From G963556115 sp963667375 (GTDB taxonomy: Bacteria > Planctomycetota > SZUA-567), in NCBI GenBank assembly GCA_963667375.1, contig OY763323.1, positions 3,782,001 to 3,846,000 of the forward strand: a stretch of 64,000 bases of DNA, given 5' to 3'. The notes below the pieces were generated by a model. It had not been told where the DNA came from. It made no database searches and was given only the letters and a program-made list of their open reading frames with translations. A program made the translations under genes and the position numbers. Position 1 is the stretch's first letter, and each line of letters opens with the position of its first letter. This document shows, one piece after another, positions 1 through 8,699 of this stretch.

Positions 1-1
1 T

Positions 2-193
2 CAGCTCCATGAAGTAGTCGCCGAACTGGCGGAATATGACAAAGAATTAAAAGAGCTTTCAGTAAATGAGCTCAACCGAATAAATAAAGAACTGGCAATA
101 ATCCGGAGTAACAAGGTTAAGACCAAAGCCTTCAGAAAACCGATAATCAAACAACAAGCCAGGTTTGTAAATAAAGTATCGGCCTCCGTCTAA
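2..193 (+). CDS. C-terminal end of a FlgN-like protein (5' end outside window)
   Basis: Frame 2 is open from the window edge to the TAA at 191-193, giving 63 residues rich in Glu, Lys, Leu and Asn and predicted helical. The tail has a short pattern of the type LxIIRSNKxxxxAFRKP, which resembles the C-terminus of FlgN/FliT-type chaperones that bind the hook-filament junction proteins FlgK and FlgL in the cytoplasm. The position directly upstream of flgK (84 bases) is the usual place for flgN. The N-terminal part is not visible, so the name is inference from position and helical character. Confidence 0.45.
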   Translation, partial: QLHEVVAELAEYDKELKELSVNELNRINKELAIIRSNKVKTKAFRKPIIKQQARFVNKVSASV

Positions 194-276
194 CAATGTC
201 ATAAGTTTCAACGGTTTTTTCCAGTGCATTCAGGCTCTGGGCAAGGATATATTGTAAATTTTCAAGCGAGGTTACT

Positions 277-2043
277 ATGAGTTCACTAGGACTACAGATA
301 GGTAAGACCGCCCTCTCAGCCCAGGCAGCAGCGCTGGAGGTTATCGGTCAGAATCTAAGTAATTCCGCTACTGACGGATACAGCCGGCAGGCGATATCCA
401 CCTCTGCAGCTATTGCCGTCAACAACGGCAGTTATTACGCCGGCGGCGGTGTTGTTGTAGATGATGTGAGCCGGGTTGTGAACACCTTCTACCAGGAGAA
501 TCTCCGCACCTGCACTGCCGACTACTCATATTCAGAAGAGCTGGTAGAGAGCTACACCTCCCTTGAAAATGCGTTTAATGAACTTACCGACACCGATATA
601 TCATCAGAACTCAGTAACTTCTGGTCAGCGCTCAGTGATCTTTCTACAGATCCCAGCGACACCGAACTCACAATCGTGGCCATACAGGAGGCCAGCAGCC
701 TCTGTGATACCATCAACAGTGTCGATGAGCAGCTGACAACAATTCATGATGATCTCAACGACAAGATCGAAGATGATGTTGATTCCATCAACTCTCTCAC
801 CAAGCAGATTGCAGAACTCAACAAAGAGATTATGTCTGCTGAAGCCTGCGGCTCAAACGGCCTGACCGCAAACGATCTGCGCGATGCGCGTGACGAGCTG
901 GTCAATGAACTAAGTGCGATTGTGGATGTAAATATTATTGAAGAGGATAATGGCAGTCTCAGTATCTATAACGGCAATAACATTCTGGTCTATCGCGACA
1001 GCTGCGAAGAGGTCGGAATTGAGTATGAATATGTTGATGGTGTTCGCTACAGCCAGCCGGTATTTACTGACGGTAACGTTGCTATTGAGAGTGAATCAGG
1101 AAGTCTCGGTGCAGAACTCTATATGCGTGACGAAGTGCTTACCGAATATCAGGAAGAGCTGGATACCCTTGCAGCCAATATTATCTGGCAGTTTAATTCA
1201 GTATATTCACAGGGAGTAGGAAGTACCGGTTACAGCGACCTCACCGGTACCACTTCGGTAGAAAATCCGGAAGCGACACTTGATGAACTGGATTATGGTG
1301 TGGATACTGTCGACGGCACCTATGAGATAAGTAACGGCAGTTTTGAGATTCTTATCTATAACACAGAAACAGATACCGAATCTACAGTTACGATCAATAT
1401 TGACCTTGATGGCAATTCAAGTTCACCAGACACTATTCTTTACGATGAAGACGACCCTACAGCCTCTAATTCACTGGTAAACATTATTCAGAGCCAGCTT
1501 GATGACGAAGTACCGGGAGTCTATACAGTATCCTTGAATAACAACAACCAGTTGGTGATTGAGTCCAGTTCCGACATCTACGAACTTGGCTTCGGCAATG
1601 ACACAAGTGGCGTAGTAAGCGCTCTTGGACTTAACACACTCTTCACCGGCTATGATGCCAGTGATATCTCAGTCAACGAGGATCTGCTCGACAATCCTGA
1701 ACATTTTGCCGCCAGCAGCAGTTTTACTGATTCTAACAATGATATTATAAATGCAATGATTGATCTACGCGATGAAGCGGTCATGGCAAACGGAACCCAG
1801 ACCCTGGAGTCCTATTACTGTACCGTGGTAGGTACTCTGGGTCTGGAGTCTGAAGATGCTACAAACAGCTATGAACTGGCTGAAGACCTGCTGCTTCAGA
1901 GTGAAACAAATAATGAGAGTGTCTCCGGAGTCAGCCTTGATGAAGAGCTGGTCAGTATGCTCAGTTATCAGAAAGCCTACTCCGCTGCCGCACAGTTTAT
2001 AACTGTTATGGACGAGTGTCTGCAGACCATACTGGATATGTAA
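277..2043 (+). CDS. flgK: Flagellar hook-associated protein 1 (FlgK), first copy
   Basis: FlgK forms the first ring of the hook-filament junction outside the cell. The 588-residue product begins with the rod/hook family N-terminus (SSLGLQIGKTALSAQAAAL, then a VIGQNLSNSATDGYSRQ-type segment). It ends with the matching C-terminal helix containing VSLDEELVSMLSYQKAYSAA, which pairs with the N-terminal helix in the coiled D0 core. The middle (about residues 430-490) holds a flagellin IN-type stretch and is very rich in Asp, Ser and Thr. Length is near the usual 550-630. A GCGAGG Shine-Dalgarno lies just upstream of the ATG. It is followed after 13 bases by flgL. A second, diverged flgK lies at 23855-25660. 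Confidence 0.95.
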   Translation: MSSLGLQIGKTALSAQAAALEVIGQNLSNSATDGYSRQAISTSAAIAVNNGSYYAGGGVVVDDVSRVVNTFYQENLRTCTADYSYSEELVESYTSLENAFNELTDTDISSELSNFWSALSDLSTDPSDTELTIVAIQEASSLCDTINSVDEQLTTIHDDLNDKIEDDVDSINSLTKQIAELNKEIMSAEACGSNGLTANDLRDARDELVNELSAIVDVNIIEEDNGSLSIYNGNNILVYRDSCEEVGIEYEYVDGVRYSQPVFTDGNVAIESESGSLGAELYMRDEVLTEYQEELDTLAANIIWQFNSVYSQGVGSTGYSDLTGTTSVENPEATLDELDYGVDTVDGTYEISNGSFEILIYNTETDTESTVTINIDLDGNSSSPDTILYDEDDPTASNSLVNIIQSQLDDEVPGVYTVSLNNNNQLVIESSSDIYELGFGNDTSGVVSALGLNTLFTGYDASDISVNEDLLDNPEHFAASSSFTDSNNDIINAMIDLRDEAVMANGTQTLESYYCTVVGTLGLESEDATNSYELAEDLLLQSETNNESVSGVSLDEELVSMLSYQKAYSAAAQFITVMDECLQTILDM

Positions 2044-2056
2044 GAGGGTGTAAGAT

Positions 2057-4966
2057 ATGCGTGTAACCTTACAGATGAGCAGTCTGAATTCAATATATAA
2101 TGTTAATTCAAACACTGCATCAATGTACAGCTTAGCAGAGGATATCAGTACCGGTTACGCAGTAACCAGTCTCAGCGATGATCCCTCCGCTGCGGTATCT
2201 GCGATATCCGACACCGCGACTGTTTCCAAACTGAACACCTACCTCAGTAATATTGAGATAGCAGATACCATCATGGGACTTACTGATAACAGCCTCAGTG
2301 ATGTTAACGAGATCCTCACCTCCGCCAAGGAACTGGCGGTTGACATGTCATCAGGTGAAAACACTGAAGATATGTTTACCGGCTCACTCGCCGAAATGAC
2401 CGAACTGCTGTCATCTCTAGTAAATATTGCGAACTCTGATTACTCCGGTCAGTACCTCTTTGCCGGTACCGACTATACCGAAGAACCATTCGAGATTATT
2501 GCCGATAAATATGTTTATTTCACCGGCAACAATGATGATCTGGAAGTAGCTACCGACACCGGTACCTATACTGCGATGAATACCACTGCCGAAGACGCCT
2601 TTGGCAATTTGGAAACCACAATAACCACCGCAACTCTGGAACGTTCACTCAACATTTCAACCTCAAATTCAACTCCGCTGGCGGATCTGAATGATGGCGA
2701 GGGTGTGGCCTCAGGCAGCATTACCGTCTATTACTCTTCAGCCCCCGCGTCACTTGGCGGACTTACCATTGATCTTTCAGATGCAGAGACACTTGAGGAT
2801 GTAGCCAGCTACATTGAACAGGCGAGTATTGAAAAAGCCGATTCCTTCGAGAGTACCGATCCTGAATACAACTATATTCTGCAGGTTGATCTGAACGAAG
2901 ACAAGACCGGCCTGGTTATAACCCAGATTGACCGGACAACCGGACTGGCCGTTGATCTTGATACCGACACCAATGCCACCGGCATATCCATCAAGGATAC
3001 TGAGACTGCACGAAATCTCGGCATCTCCGGCACCGGCACTACCAGCGGCGACAGTACTCTTTCCGGCAGTGATCTTGACCCGATCATTACCAACACCACC
3101 CTACTCAGTGATATTACCAACTGGGATGACAACTCACTGACTATCTACAACGGATCAGAGGACAACACCACTACCGCGATCAGTTCCGGTGATGCTTCAG
3201 AATACTTCTCAAGCTGGCAGCTTACTGGACTTTCAGAGGACGGAAACATTACCGATGATACCAAGCTCTACTATCAGATGACCGATCTCGGAACCGGCGA
3301 ATGGGAAGTATGCATCTACAATGATGAAAACTGCACTTCCACTTCCATGGTCGCAACCGGCATCAGTGATGGTGGTCTTCTTACCTTCGAGGAAGTAAAT
3401 GATTCCGGAGTCTCTGGAACCGTCAGCTTTGCACCGCCTTCATCCGCATCCGATCCGATCGACGGTGTACTGACTATCGACTATCCGACTTCTTTCAGTT
3501 CAAACATTGAGGTCTACGCCTTTGAACTTGACGGGTCAGAGATTGGCAGCAGTGGCATTGATACCGATGACCTGGTTTCCAGTCTGAATATTTACGGTCT
3601 TGAAAAGGGCGTTACCACCGATGACAGTGGCGATTTCGAGATTGTGATTGATTATAATGCTTCCGGTACCTATGACATTTCAATACTCAGTGACGGTAAT
3701 GTCATGCTGACCGGTACTCTGGCCAGTGGCAGCAGCGGAGTGGTTGAACTTGAAGCGGCTACCGGCTATGAGGATCTCAGCGGTACGATTACTCTGGACT
3801 GCCCAAGCTCCATCATGACTACCGGCAGCTACAGTGTTGACGCCACCGCAACCTTCAACACCATTGAAGATGTGACCAACGCGATAAACAGCTCCAGCAC
3901 CTATACCACCTCGCAGATCAGTGATGATGGAACCACCATTGAAATTTCAAGCCAGCTTTGCGGGGCGTATCTTACTATTGCCGAGAACTATTCTGGAGCC
4001 GCTATCAGCGGTGACACCAATGATCAGCTCTCCTGCCTTAATCTCAACGGTGTGGTCGCCGGGGTTAACAGTGACGAAGACGGCAAGCTTTATGCCAGTG
4101 TAACCGAGACTGAAGTCGACGCTACTGCCGGTACTTACACTTACTCTATAAACTTTTATAGTGATGCTGAAATGACCGAACTGGTCGCACAGGCTGAATC
4201 AGACACCACCGATGGTGAGATTCAGATTACCGCTGTCGATGATTCAAATCTCAGTGGTACCGTTTATCTTTCATACAGCGCTGATGATACCAGCATCGAA
4301 GTATCCAGCACTCCGCTCACTGCAGAGAATGATGAACTGGATCAGATATCACAGATTGATCTTATCGGTCTGGTAAGCGGACAGAACTGCGGTTACGATG
4401 GTGAGCTGTACTTTGAGATTGAAAATGTTTCCGGCACCAATTATGTACGTGCCTATTCCGACAGTGACCATGAGAATCTGGTTGCCAGCGGTTCAATAAG
4501 CGGCAGCGGTGTTGTAACCATTAGTGAAGAGAATTACTCAGGAATAAGCGGTTCGCTGTATCTTGATTATCAGAGTGATGATTCGGACATTGTTGTCTCT
4601 GAGAAATCAACCGATGTCAGTGGCCGTGATCAGGAACAGAATATATTTTCAACATTTGCCAGTCTGATTGACGCGATGACAGCGGAGGACTGTTATGCGG
4701 TGAGTGATCAGCTGGAAAATCTGGAAGATGATTTGACCCGGGTGCTGGAAGCCAGAGCGACAGTAGGTTCCAAGCAGAATACTCTGGAGATGCTCTCAAC
4801 CCGGCACACGAACAATATTGACATTTACGAAGAAGCAATTGCAAATGCGATCGAAGTTGATCTGGTTGAAGCTTCAACCGAATACGCCGAGCAGAAGACA
4901 GCGTATGAGGCTTCCCTGGAAGTTACTTCACAGCTTATGAGTATGAGTTTACTCAATTATTTATAA
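2057..4966 (+). CDS. flgL: Giant flagellar hook-associated protein 3 (FlgL), first copy, with internal repeats
   Basis: FlgL is the second junction ring, on which the filament grows. Residues 1-190 carry the flagellin-like N-terminal helix pair (MRVTLQ start, an ISTGYAVTSLSDDPSAA segment and a GQYLFAGTDY segment). Residues 855-969 form the C-terminal helix ending MSMSLLNYL. Typical FlgL has about 300 residues; this one has 969. The extra 650 residues are acidic, Ser/Thr-rich and contain four copies (about residues 388-460, 510-580, 661-741 and 767-838) of a beta-rich unit with the pattern L-x-GL-x2-G-x-N-x-D-x-DG-x-LY, later LVA-x-G and a closing SGISGTV. A flagellin IN-like segment (TIEDVTNAINSSSTYTTSQI) lies at 602-621. 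GAGGGTG precedes the ATG. It forms an operon with flgK. Confidence 0.93.
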   Translation: MRVTLQMSSLNSIYNVNSNTASMYSLAEDISTGYAVTSLSDDPSAAVSAISDTATVSKLNTYLSNIEIADTIMGLTDNSLSDVNEILTSAKELAVDMSSGENTEDMFTGSLAEMTELLSSLVNIANSDYSGQYLFAGTDYTEEPFEIIADKYVYFTGNNDDLEVATDTGTYTAMNTTAEDAFGNLETTITTATLERSLNISTSNSTPLADLNDGEGVASGSITVYYSSAPASLGGLTIDLSDAETLEDVASYIEQASIEKADSFESTDPEYNYILQVDLNEDKTGLVITQIDRTTGLAVDLDTDTNATGISIKDTETARNLGISGTGTTSGDSTLSGSDLDPIITNTTLLSDITNWDDNSLTIYNGSEDNTTTAISSGDASEYFSSWQLTGLSEDGNITDDTKLYYQMTDLGTGEWEVCIYNDENCTSTSMVATGISDGGLLTFEEVNDSGVSGTVSFAPPSSASDPIDGVLTIDYPTSFSSNIEVYAFELDGSEIGSSGIDTDDLVSSLNIYGLEKGVTTDDSGDFEIVIDYNASGTYDISILSDGNVMLTGTLASGSSGVVELEAATGYEDLSGTITLDCPSSIMTTGSYSVDATATFNTIEDVTNAINSSSTYTTSQISDDGTTIEISSQLCGAYLTIAENYSGAAISGDTNDQLSCLNLNGVVAGVNSDEDGKLYASVTETEVDATAGTYTYSINFYSDAEMTELVAQAESDTTDGEIQITAVDDSNLSGTVYLSYSADDTSIEVSSTPLTAENDELDQISQIDLIGLVSGQNCGYDGELYFEIENVSGTNYVRAYSDSDHENLVASGSISGSGVVTISEENYSGISGSLYLDYQSDDSDIVVSEKSTDVSGRDQEQNIFSTFASLIDAMTAEDCYAVSDQLENLEDDLTRVLEARATVGSKQNTLEMLSTRHTNNIDIYEEAIANAIEVDLVEASTEYAEQKTAYEASLEVTSQLMSMSLLNYL
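3218..4576 (+). repeat. Four protein-level repeats inside flgL (first copy)
   Basis: The encoded segment contains four related units of 70-80 residues. Each opens with a LxGLxxGxN-like strand and a DxDGxLY motif, continues with a Tyr-rich strand (IYND, FYSD or AYSD), then LVA-x-G, and ends with an [ED]xN-SG-[IVL]-SG-[ST]-[VL] motif. The bases have diverged, so this is an old protein repeat and not a recent DNA duplication. The same unit recurs in the second FlgL. Confidence 0.8.
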
Positions 4967-5064
4967 ACAATTTTTTTAAATTACTATGATAACCATGCAA
5001 GGCGGCAAGGTTTTTCCTCGACGGAGCGAGACAGTAACACAAACAGAAAAAGTAGGAGGAAATT

Positions 5065-7143
5065 ATGGGCTTATCAAATGCTATGACAACAGCCTGTACC
5101 GGGCTTGTAGCACACCAGCTTGCAATGGATACCATAGGTAACAACCTTGCAAACGTCAATACCACTGCTTACAAAGGATATGATTACGAATTTTCAACTC
5201 TATTCTCATCCACACTAAGCTCAGGAACCGCAGCGGATTCAGATACCGGTCGTGGTTCTGTCAACCCGGTTCAGATCGGTTATGGTGCACAGACCGGCAG
5301 CAGCACACAGAATTTTGAACAGGGATCATTCGATCTTACCGGCAACCCTCTGGATATGGCTATCGAGGGCGACGGCTGGTTTGTACTCCGCCAGGGAAAC
5401 AGTGAGGTTTACACCCGCGCCGGTGACTTCTATCTGGGTGATGATTATGCCCTGCTCGCCGGTGACGGTCTTTATGTACAGGGTGTTATGGCTGATGAAA
5501 ACGGTGACATATCTGACGAGGCAACAACCGAAGATATCTATATCCCTATCGGCTCAACCTCTTCAGCCAACCAGACCAGTGAAGTATCCTTCACCGGTAA
5601 CCTCAATGCAACCGATGAAGTAGCTGAAGGACTGAATCTCATCAGCGGCGGCACAACCACCAGTGATGTCGATGAATATCTCGGTGATACCAATACCGAC
5701 AGCACCTGGACCGCACTCAATTCAACAACCGGTTCTGCAGAACTTATCAACGGCGGTACCGTACAGACCTCCGCCGCCTACGCGGTTCTCAACACTACCG
5801 GTTCCGGTGCCACCTATGTCGCCGCAACCGTAGATACCGACCTGGCTGATCTCTACTACCTCACCGGTAACACTTGGGTCAAGGCCTTCGACGGTATCGA
5901 AGACGGTGACACCATCACTATCGATTATGAAAAGGGTGGCGAGGAATACAGTGTTGAATTCACCTACGAAGACGGCGATTCCTACACTTTGGAAGATTTC
6001 ATGACCTTCTTGGCTGGTGACGTTGACAACACCGCAACTGTCGGCACCGTTGATGAAGTTGAGAGCAACTCCAATACCAACCTCACAGGTGGTATTATGG
6101 GTCTGATTGATGTCGCTGGTAACTGTGAATCCGGTACCTATACCTCCGGTTCCTACTCCTACGATGTTCCGGTTGAGACAGCCGGTGCCTTTACCCGTAG
6201 TTATGATGATACTGTTGATTACGGTGACGGTGTTCTCGCCGACTCTTTCAATCTCTCTATCGTAAGTAACCTTGGTGAAAACAACGCTATCACCGATATC
6301 GAAATCTCTTACAACAGCATCACTTATGATGACATGTTTGAAACCGATGCCGATTACGGCGACGAACAGGGTGGCGGTGCGACTACCACTATTCCAGTAT
6401 ACGACTCACTCGGTAACGAGATTGAGGTTGAAGTAACTCTCACTCTGGTTGAACAGAATTCAAACTTCAGTATCTACCGCTGGATTGCAGACAGTATGGA
6501 TGACACCGACGCCACCTGGTACCTTGAAAACGGCGAAATCCTTACCAACAGCAATGTCGGTACCGGTATCATCGTCTTCGATTCAGATGGAAACTATGTT
6601 GAGAACTCCGAACGATCAGAGAGTAACGGTATTGAAATTACCCAGGAGAACAAGGGTGTAAGTTCACCTATCACTATCGATGTAACCAACGGACTTACCA
6701 CCGGTACCCAGGATCTTGATTTCAGCAATATGACCTTTGTCTCGCTTGATGATGTATTTGTCGTTGATGATCAGGATGGACACTCCGCAGGTACACTTGA
6801 ATCCTTCTCCGTAACCGAGGATGGTGTTATTCAGGGTACTTACAGTAACGGTGTGGTTGAAGATATCGCCAGAATCGTTATCGCGCTGATTCCGAATGAG
6901 AGTGGTCTTATCAGTGCCGGTGATAATATTTACTACACCAGCTCAAGTTCCGGTGATGCACAGATTGAATTTGCCAATGTCGGCGGTAGAGGTACAGTTC
7001 TGGACGAGACACTTGAGTTGTCAAATGTAGAAATGTCCGATCAGCTCACCGAACTTATCTCTATTCAGCGTGGTTTCCAGGCCAACTCAACCGTTGTAAC
7101 CACCGCCGATGAGATGTTACAGGAGTTATTGAATATGAAATAA
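5065..7143 (+). CDS. flgE: Flagellar hook protein FlgE
   Basis: FlgE polymerises into the extracellular hook. The 692-residue product opens with the rod/hook motif (LSNAMTTACTGLVAHQLAMD, followed by NNLANVNTTAYKG) and has the conserved LDMAIEGDGWFVLR segment near residue 105. It ends with the C-terminal hook helix (LSNVEMSDQLTELISIQRGFQANSTVVTTADEML). Usual FlgE has about 400 residues, so the variable outer domains (roughly 170-480) are enlarged and are very acidic and Thr-rich, like the neighbouring junction proteins. AGGAGGA sits 6 bases before the ATG. It lies 98 bases after flgL and is probably co-transcribed with it. Its stop is only 10 bases from the stop of a convergent gene. Confidence 0.93.
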   Translation: MGLSNAMTTACTGLVAHQLAMDTIGNNLANVNTTAYKGYDYEFSTLFSSTLSSGTAADSDTGRGSVNPVQIGYGAQTGSSTQNFEQGSFDLTGNPLDMAIEGDGWFVLRQGNSEVYTRAGDFYLGDDYALLAGDGLYVQGVMADENGDISDEATTEDIYIPIGSTSSANQTSEVSFTGNLNATDEVAEGLNLISGGTTTSDVDEYLGDTNTDSTWTALNSTTGSAELINGGTVQTSAAYAVLNTTGSGATYVAATVDTDLADLYYLTGNTWVKAFDGIEDGDTITIDYEKGGEEYSVEFTYEDGDSYTLEDFMTFLAGDVDNTATVGTVDEVESNSNTNLTGGIMGLIDVAGNCESGTYTSGSYSYDVPVETAGAFTRSYDDTVDYGDGVLADSFNLSIVSNLGENNAITDIEISYNSITYDDMFETDADYGDEQGGGATTTIPVYDSLGNEIEVEVTLTLVEQNSNFSIYRWIADSMDDTDATWYLENGEILTNSNVGTGIIVFDSDGNYVENSERSESNGIEITQENKGVSSPITIDVTNGLTTGTQDLDFSNMTFVSLDDVFVVDDQDGHSAGTLESFSVTEDGVIQGTYSNGVVEDIARIVIALIPNESGLISAGDNIYYTSSSSGDAQIEFANVGGRGTVLDETLELSNVEMSDQLTELISIQRGFQANSTVVTTADEMLQELLNMK

Positions 7144-7153
7144 AGGGTAAAAG

Positions 7154-7576
7154 CTACCTTGGAGGTGGCGGTGGAGGGAATTTTCGCATACTTTCTTCTA
7201 ATTCGCCGGTATACCGTTTATATGTATCATATTTTGACTCCGGTATACGTGTTTTAACCTCCTGCTGCAAGTTTTGGAGTTCATTGATGAAATCCTGCTG
7301 AAAACTCGCAAACTTTTTCTGACCCTGAGTCCAGAAGTACTGATGAATAAATTCTTTTAGTTCAGCCTGTTTTTCAGGGGTAGTAGCCAGGGCAGCTGTC
7401 TTATCGATAAAATCTTCACGCGCCTGATGAACCTCACGCATGGGGTCAAAAAGGCGAATATGAAGAACCGCGCTAAGGCAGCAGCCTGCGACTGCACCTG
7501 AAAGAAATATTACAAGCGAAAGAATTACAAAGATATACTTTTTTGAGCGGATAATTTCTGCCGTAGATAATGTCAT
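7154..7576 (-). CDS. Small membrane-anchored protein with a periplasmic helical domain (ZraP/CpxP-like architecture)
   Basis: This 140-residue product has a short cytoplasmic start, one membrane segment at about residues 14-36 and a charged helical domain with a KQAELKEFIHQYFWTQGQKK-type stretch. It ends in a run of six prolines before PR. Single-span proteins with a helical, Gln/Glu/Lys-rich periplasmic part are typical of the Spy/CpxP/ZraP-like periplasmic sensor group, but I see no defining motif, so only the architecture is claimed. The ATG overlaps the stop of the upstream gene by one base (TAATG), which indicates translational coupling. The pair sits on the opposite strand between flgE and flgD. 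Confidence 0.6.
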   Translation of the reverse strand: MTLSTAEIIRSKKYIFVILSLVIFLSGAVAGCCLSAVLHIRLFDPMREVHQAREDFIDKTAALATTPEKQAELKEFIHQYFWTQGQKKFASFQQDFINELQNLQQEVKTRIPESKYDTYKRYTGELEESMRKFPPPPPPR

Positions 7577-7857
7577 TAGCTGGATACCAGTAAGTTAAAA
7601 ATAGAAAAATCAGAATAGTTAAACCAGGTCTCACCATAGAGACTGAGACTTATCAGCAGCATCAGTACGAGTGCGACAGATATACCGCCGGCCCAATAAA
7701 ACGTTTGAAAACAACTAAGTTCTTGCTCATTTTGACGGTTATCAGCTGCGATGTGTTCTCTGATTGATTTCATTACTCCAGCAGTTACATCAACACGCTC
7801 GCGGGGCAAGCTGTTGGCAGCAGTTACCAGGTCTTTGAGTAGCTTTTCCTCTGACAA
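7576..7857 (-). CDS. Small single-span membrane protein, possible anti-sigma-type partner
   Basis: A 93-residue protein with an N-terminal soluble helical region of about 50 residues (EEKLLKDLVTAANSLPRERV), one strong membrane segment at about residues 55-77 and a short outer tail. The start codon is TTG; it is supported by GGAG seven bases upstream. Small proteins with a cytoplasmic helical N-terminus and one span, coupled to a periplasmic helical protein, resemble anti-sigma/periplasmic sensor pairs. There is no sigma factor gene adjacent and no zinc-binding HxxxCxxC motif, so this is only a suggestion. Confidence 0.6.
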   Translation of the reverse strand: MSEEKLLKDLVTAANSLPRERVDVTAGVMKSIREHIAADNRQNEQELSCFQTFYWAGGISVALVLMLLISLSLYGETWFNYSDFSIFNLLVSS

Positions 7858-7990
7858 AATAGTACTCCAATATGTTGTATAGTCCTTATTACAGAACTAA
7901 TATACGCCAGCAAAAAGAAGAAGTTTAGCTATTTATTATTATTTTGTACAAATTTCAACCTAACTACTCTCTAATTTTACTGATTTCTGA

Positions 7991-8015
7991 TAAAAGTTGC
8001 AAGCGATTACACCGA
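7991..8015 (+). promoter_or_regulatory. Weak sigma-28-like promoter candidate upstream of flgD
   Basis: TAAA at 7991-7994 is followed after 16 bases by ACCGA (8011-8015), a partial match to the flagellar sigma-28 pattern TAAA-N15-GCCGATAA. The spacing is off by one and only part of the -10 element matches. It is listed because flgD stands alone behind an opposite-strand gene pair and needs its own promoter. Confidence 0.2.
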
Positions 8016-8085
8016 GTTTTAAAACAAAAACAAAAAAATATACACCTTATAATTACTACATATTTTTTGATTAAAAGGATTAATA

Positions 8086-8553
8086 ATGATTACCGATCTT
8101 TCAGAGAGTGCCCTCTCAGGTACAACTACGACCACCACCACCACGACTACCAGTAATACCGAAATGACACTGGAAGACTTCGTAACTATTATGGTTGAAG
8201 AACTCACAAATCAGGATCCAACCGACCCTGCAGATACAAGTTCTTACGTTACCCAGCTTACCCAGTTGCAGAATATGCAGGCCATCGAGGATCAGACCGA
8301 AGCGATTGAGAATGTTTCAGATCAGATGGATGACATGTCAGATCTGATGTACAGCATGACTTATGATTCAGCTTTCCAGAATGCCTGCAGCCTTATCGGA
8401 ACCGAGGTCAGCGGAGTTACAGATGATGACCTGGAAATTTCCGGTACCGTCAGCAGCATTCAGGTAGACGGTGAAGATATCTACGTTGTTCTCGGCAACG
8501 GCTACTCCATCGACTATTACTCCCTAACCGATGTAGCAGCAGCTTCATCCTGA
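8086..8553 (+). CDS. flgD: Flagellar hook assembly scaffold protein FlgD
   Basis: FlgD is the cap that guides FlgE assembly and is removed when the hook is complete. The 155-residue product has the conserved FlgD N-terminal core TLEDFVTIMVEELTNQDPTDP, then SYVTQLTQLQNMQAIE, at about residues 28-68. A region equivalent to the C-terminal modulator follows but is short; many FlgD proteins have about 220 residues, so the FLG/Fn3-like extension is reduced. The N-terminus carries a run of ten threonines encoded by ACN codons, a secreted-signal region with room for slippage. AAAGGA precedes the ATG. It stands after flgE but outside its transcript. Confidence 0.88.
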   Translation: MITDLSESALSGTTTTTTTTTTSNTEMTLEDFVTIMVEELTNQDPTDPADTSSYVTQLTQLQNMQAIEDQTEAIENVSDQMDDMSDLMYSMTYDSAFQNACSLIGTEVSGVTDDDLEISGTVSSIQVDGEDIYVVLGNGYSIDYYSLTDVAAASS

Positions 8554-8594
8554 AGCAGTTGAAAAAAAACTGAAAGACAATCAATCATTATTAA

Positions 8595-8624
8595 GCGTAA
8601 GAACTGCCCCAACAGTTCTTACGC
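8595..8624. terminator. Hairpin between convergent flgD and the histidine kinase gene
   Basis: A perfect 12-bp inverted repeat (GCGTAAGAACTG and its complement) with a 6-base loop lies 42 bases after flgD. There is no long T-run. Its place between convergent genes suggests a bidirectional transcription stop. Confidence 0.6.
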
Positions 8625-8699
8625 ATTCTGCTGTCATGCCAACAGCCGGAAGTTGCTCCCGGCGTAAAATTCCGGAAACACCCGCCACCGGCAGCAAAA

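Noticed and set aside
5006..5040. Sigma-54 promoter before flgE
   Set aside because: A GG pair is present but no TTGC at the required spacing.
8019..8207. Minus-strand ORF with a poly-valine run over the flgD start
   Set aside because: It is the reverse of the poly-threonine codons in flgD.
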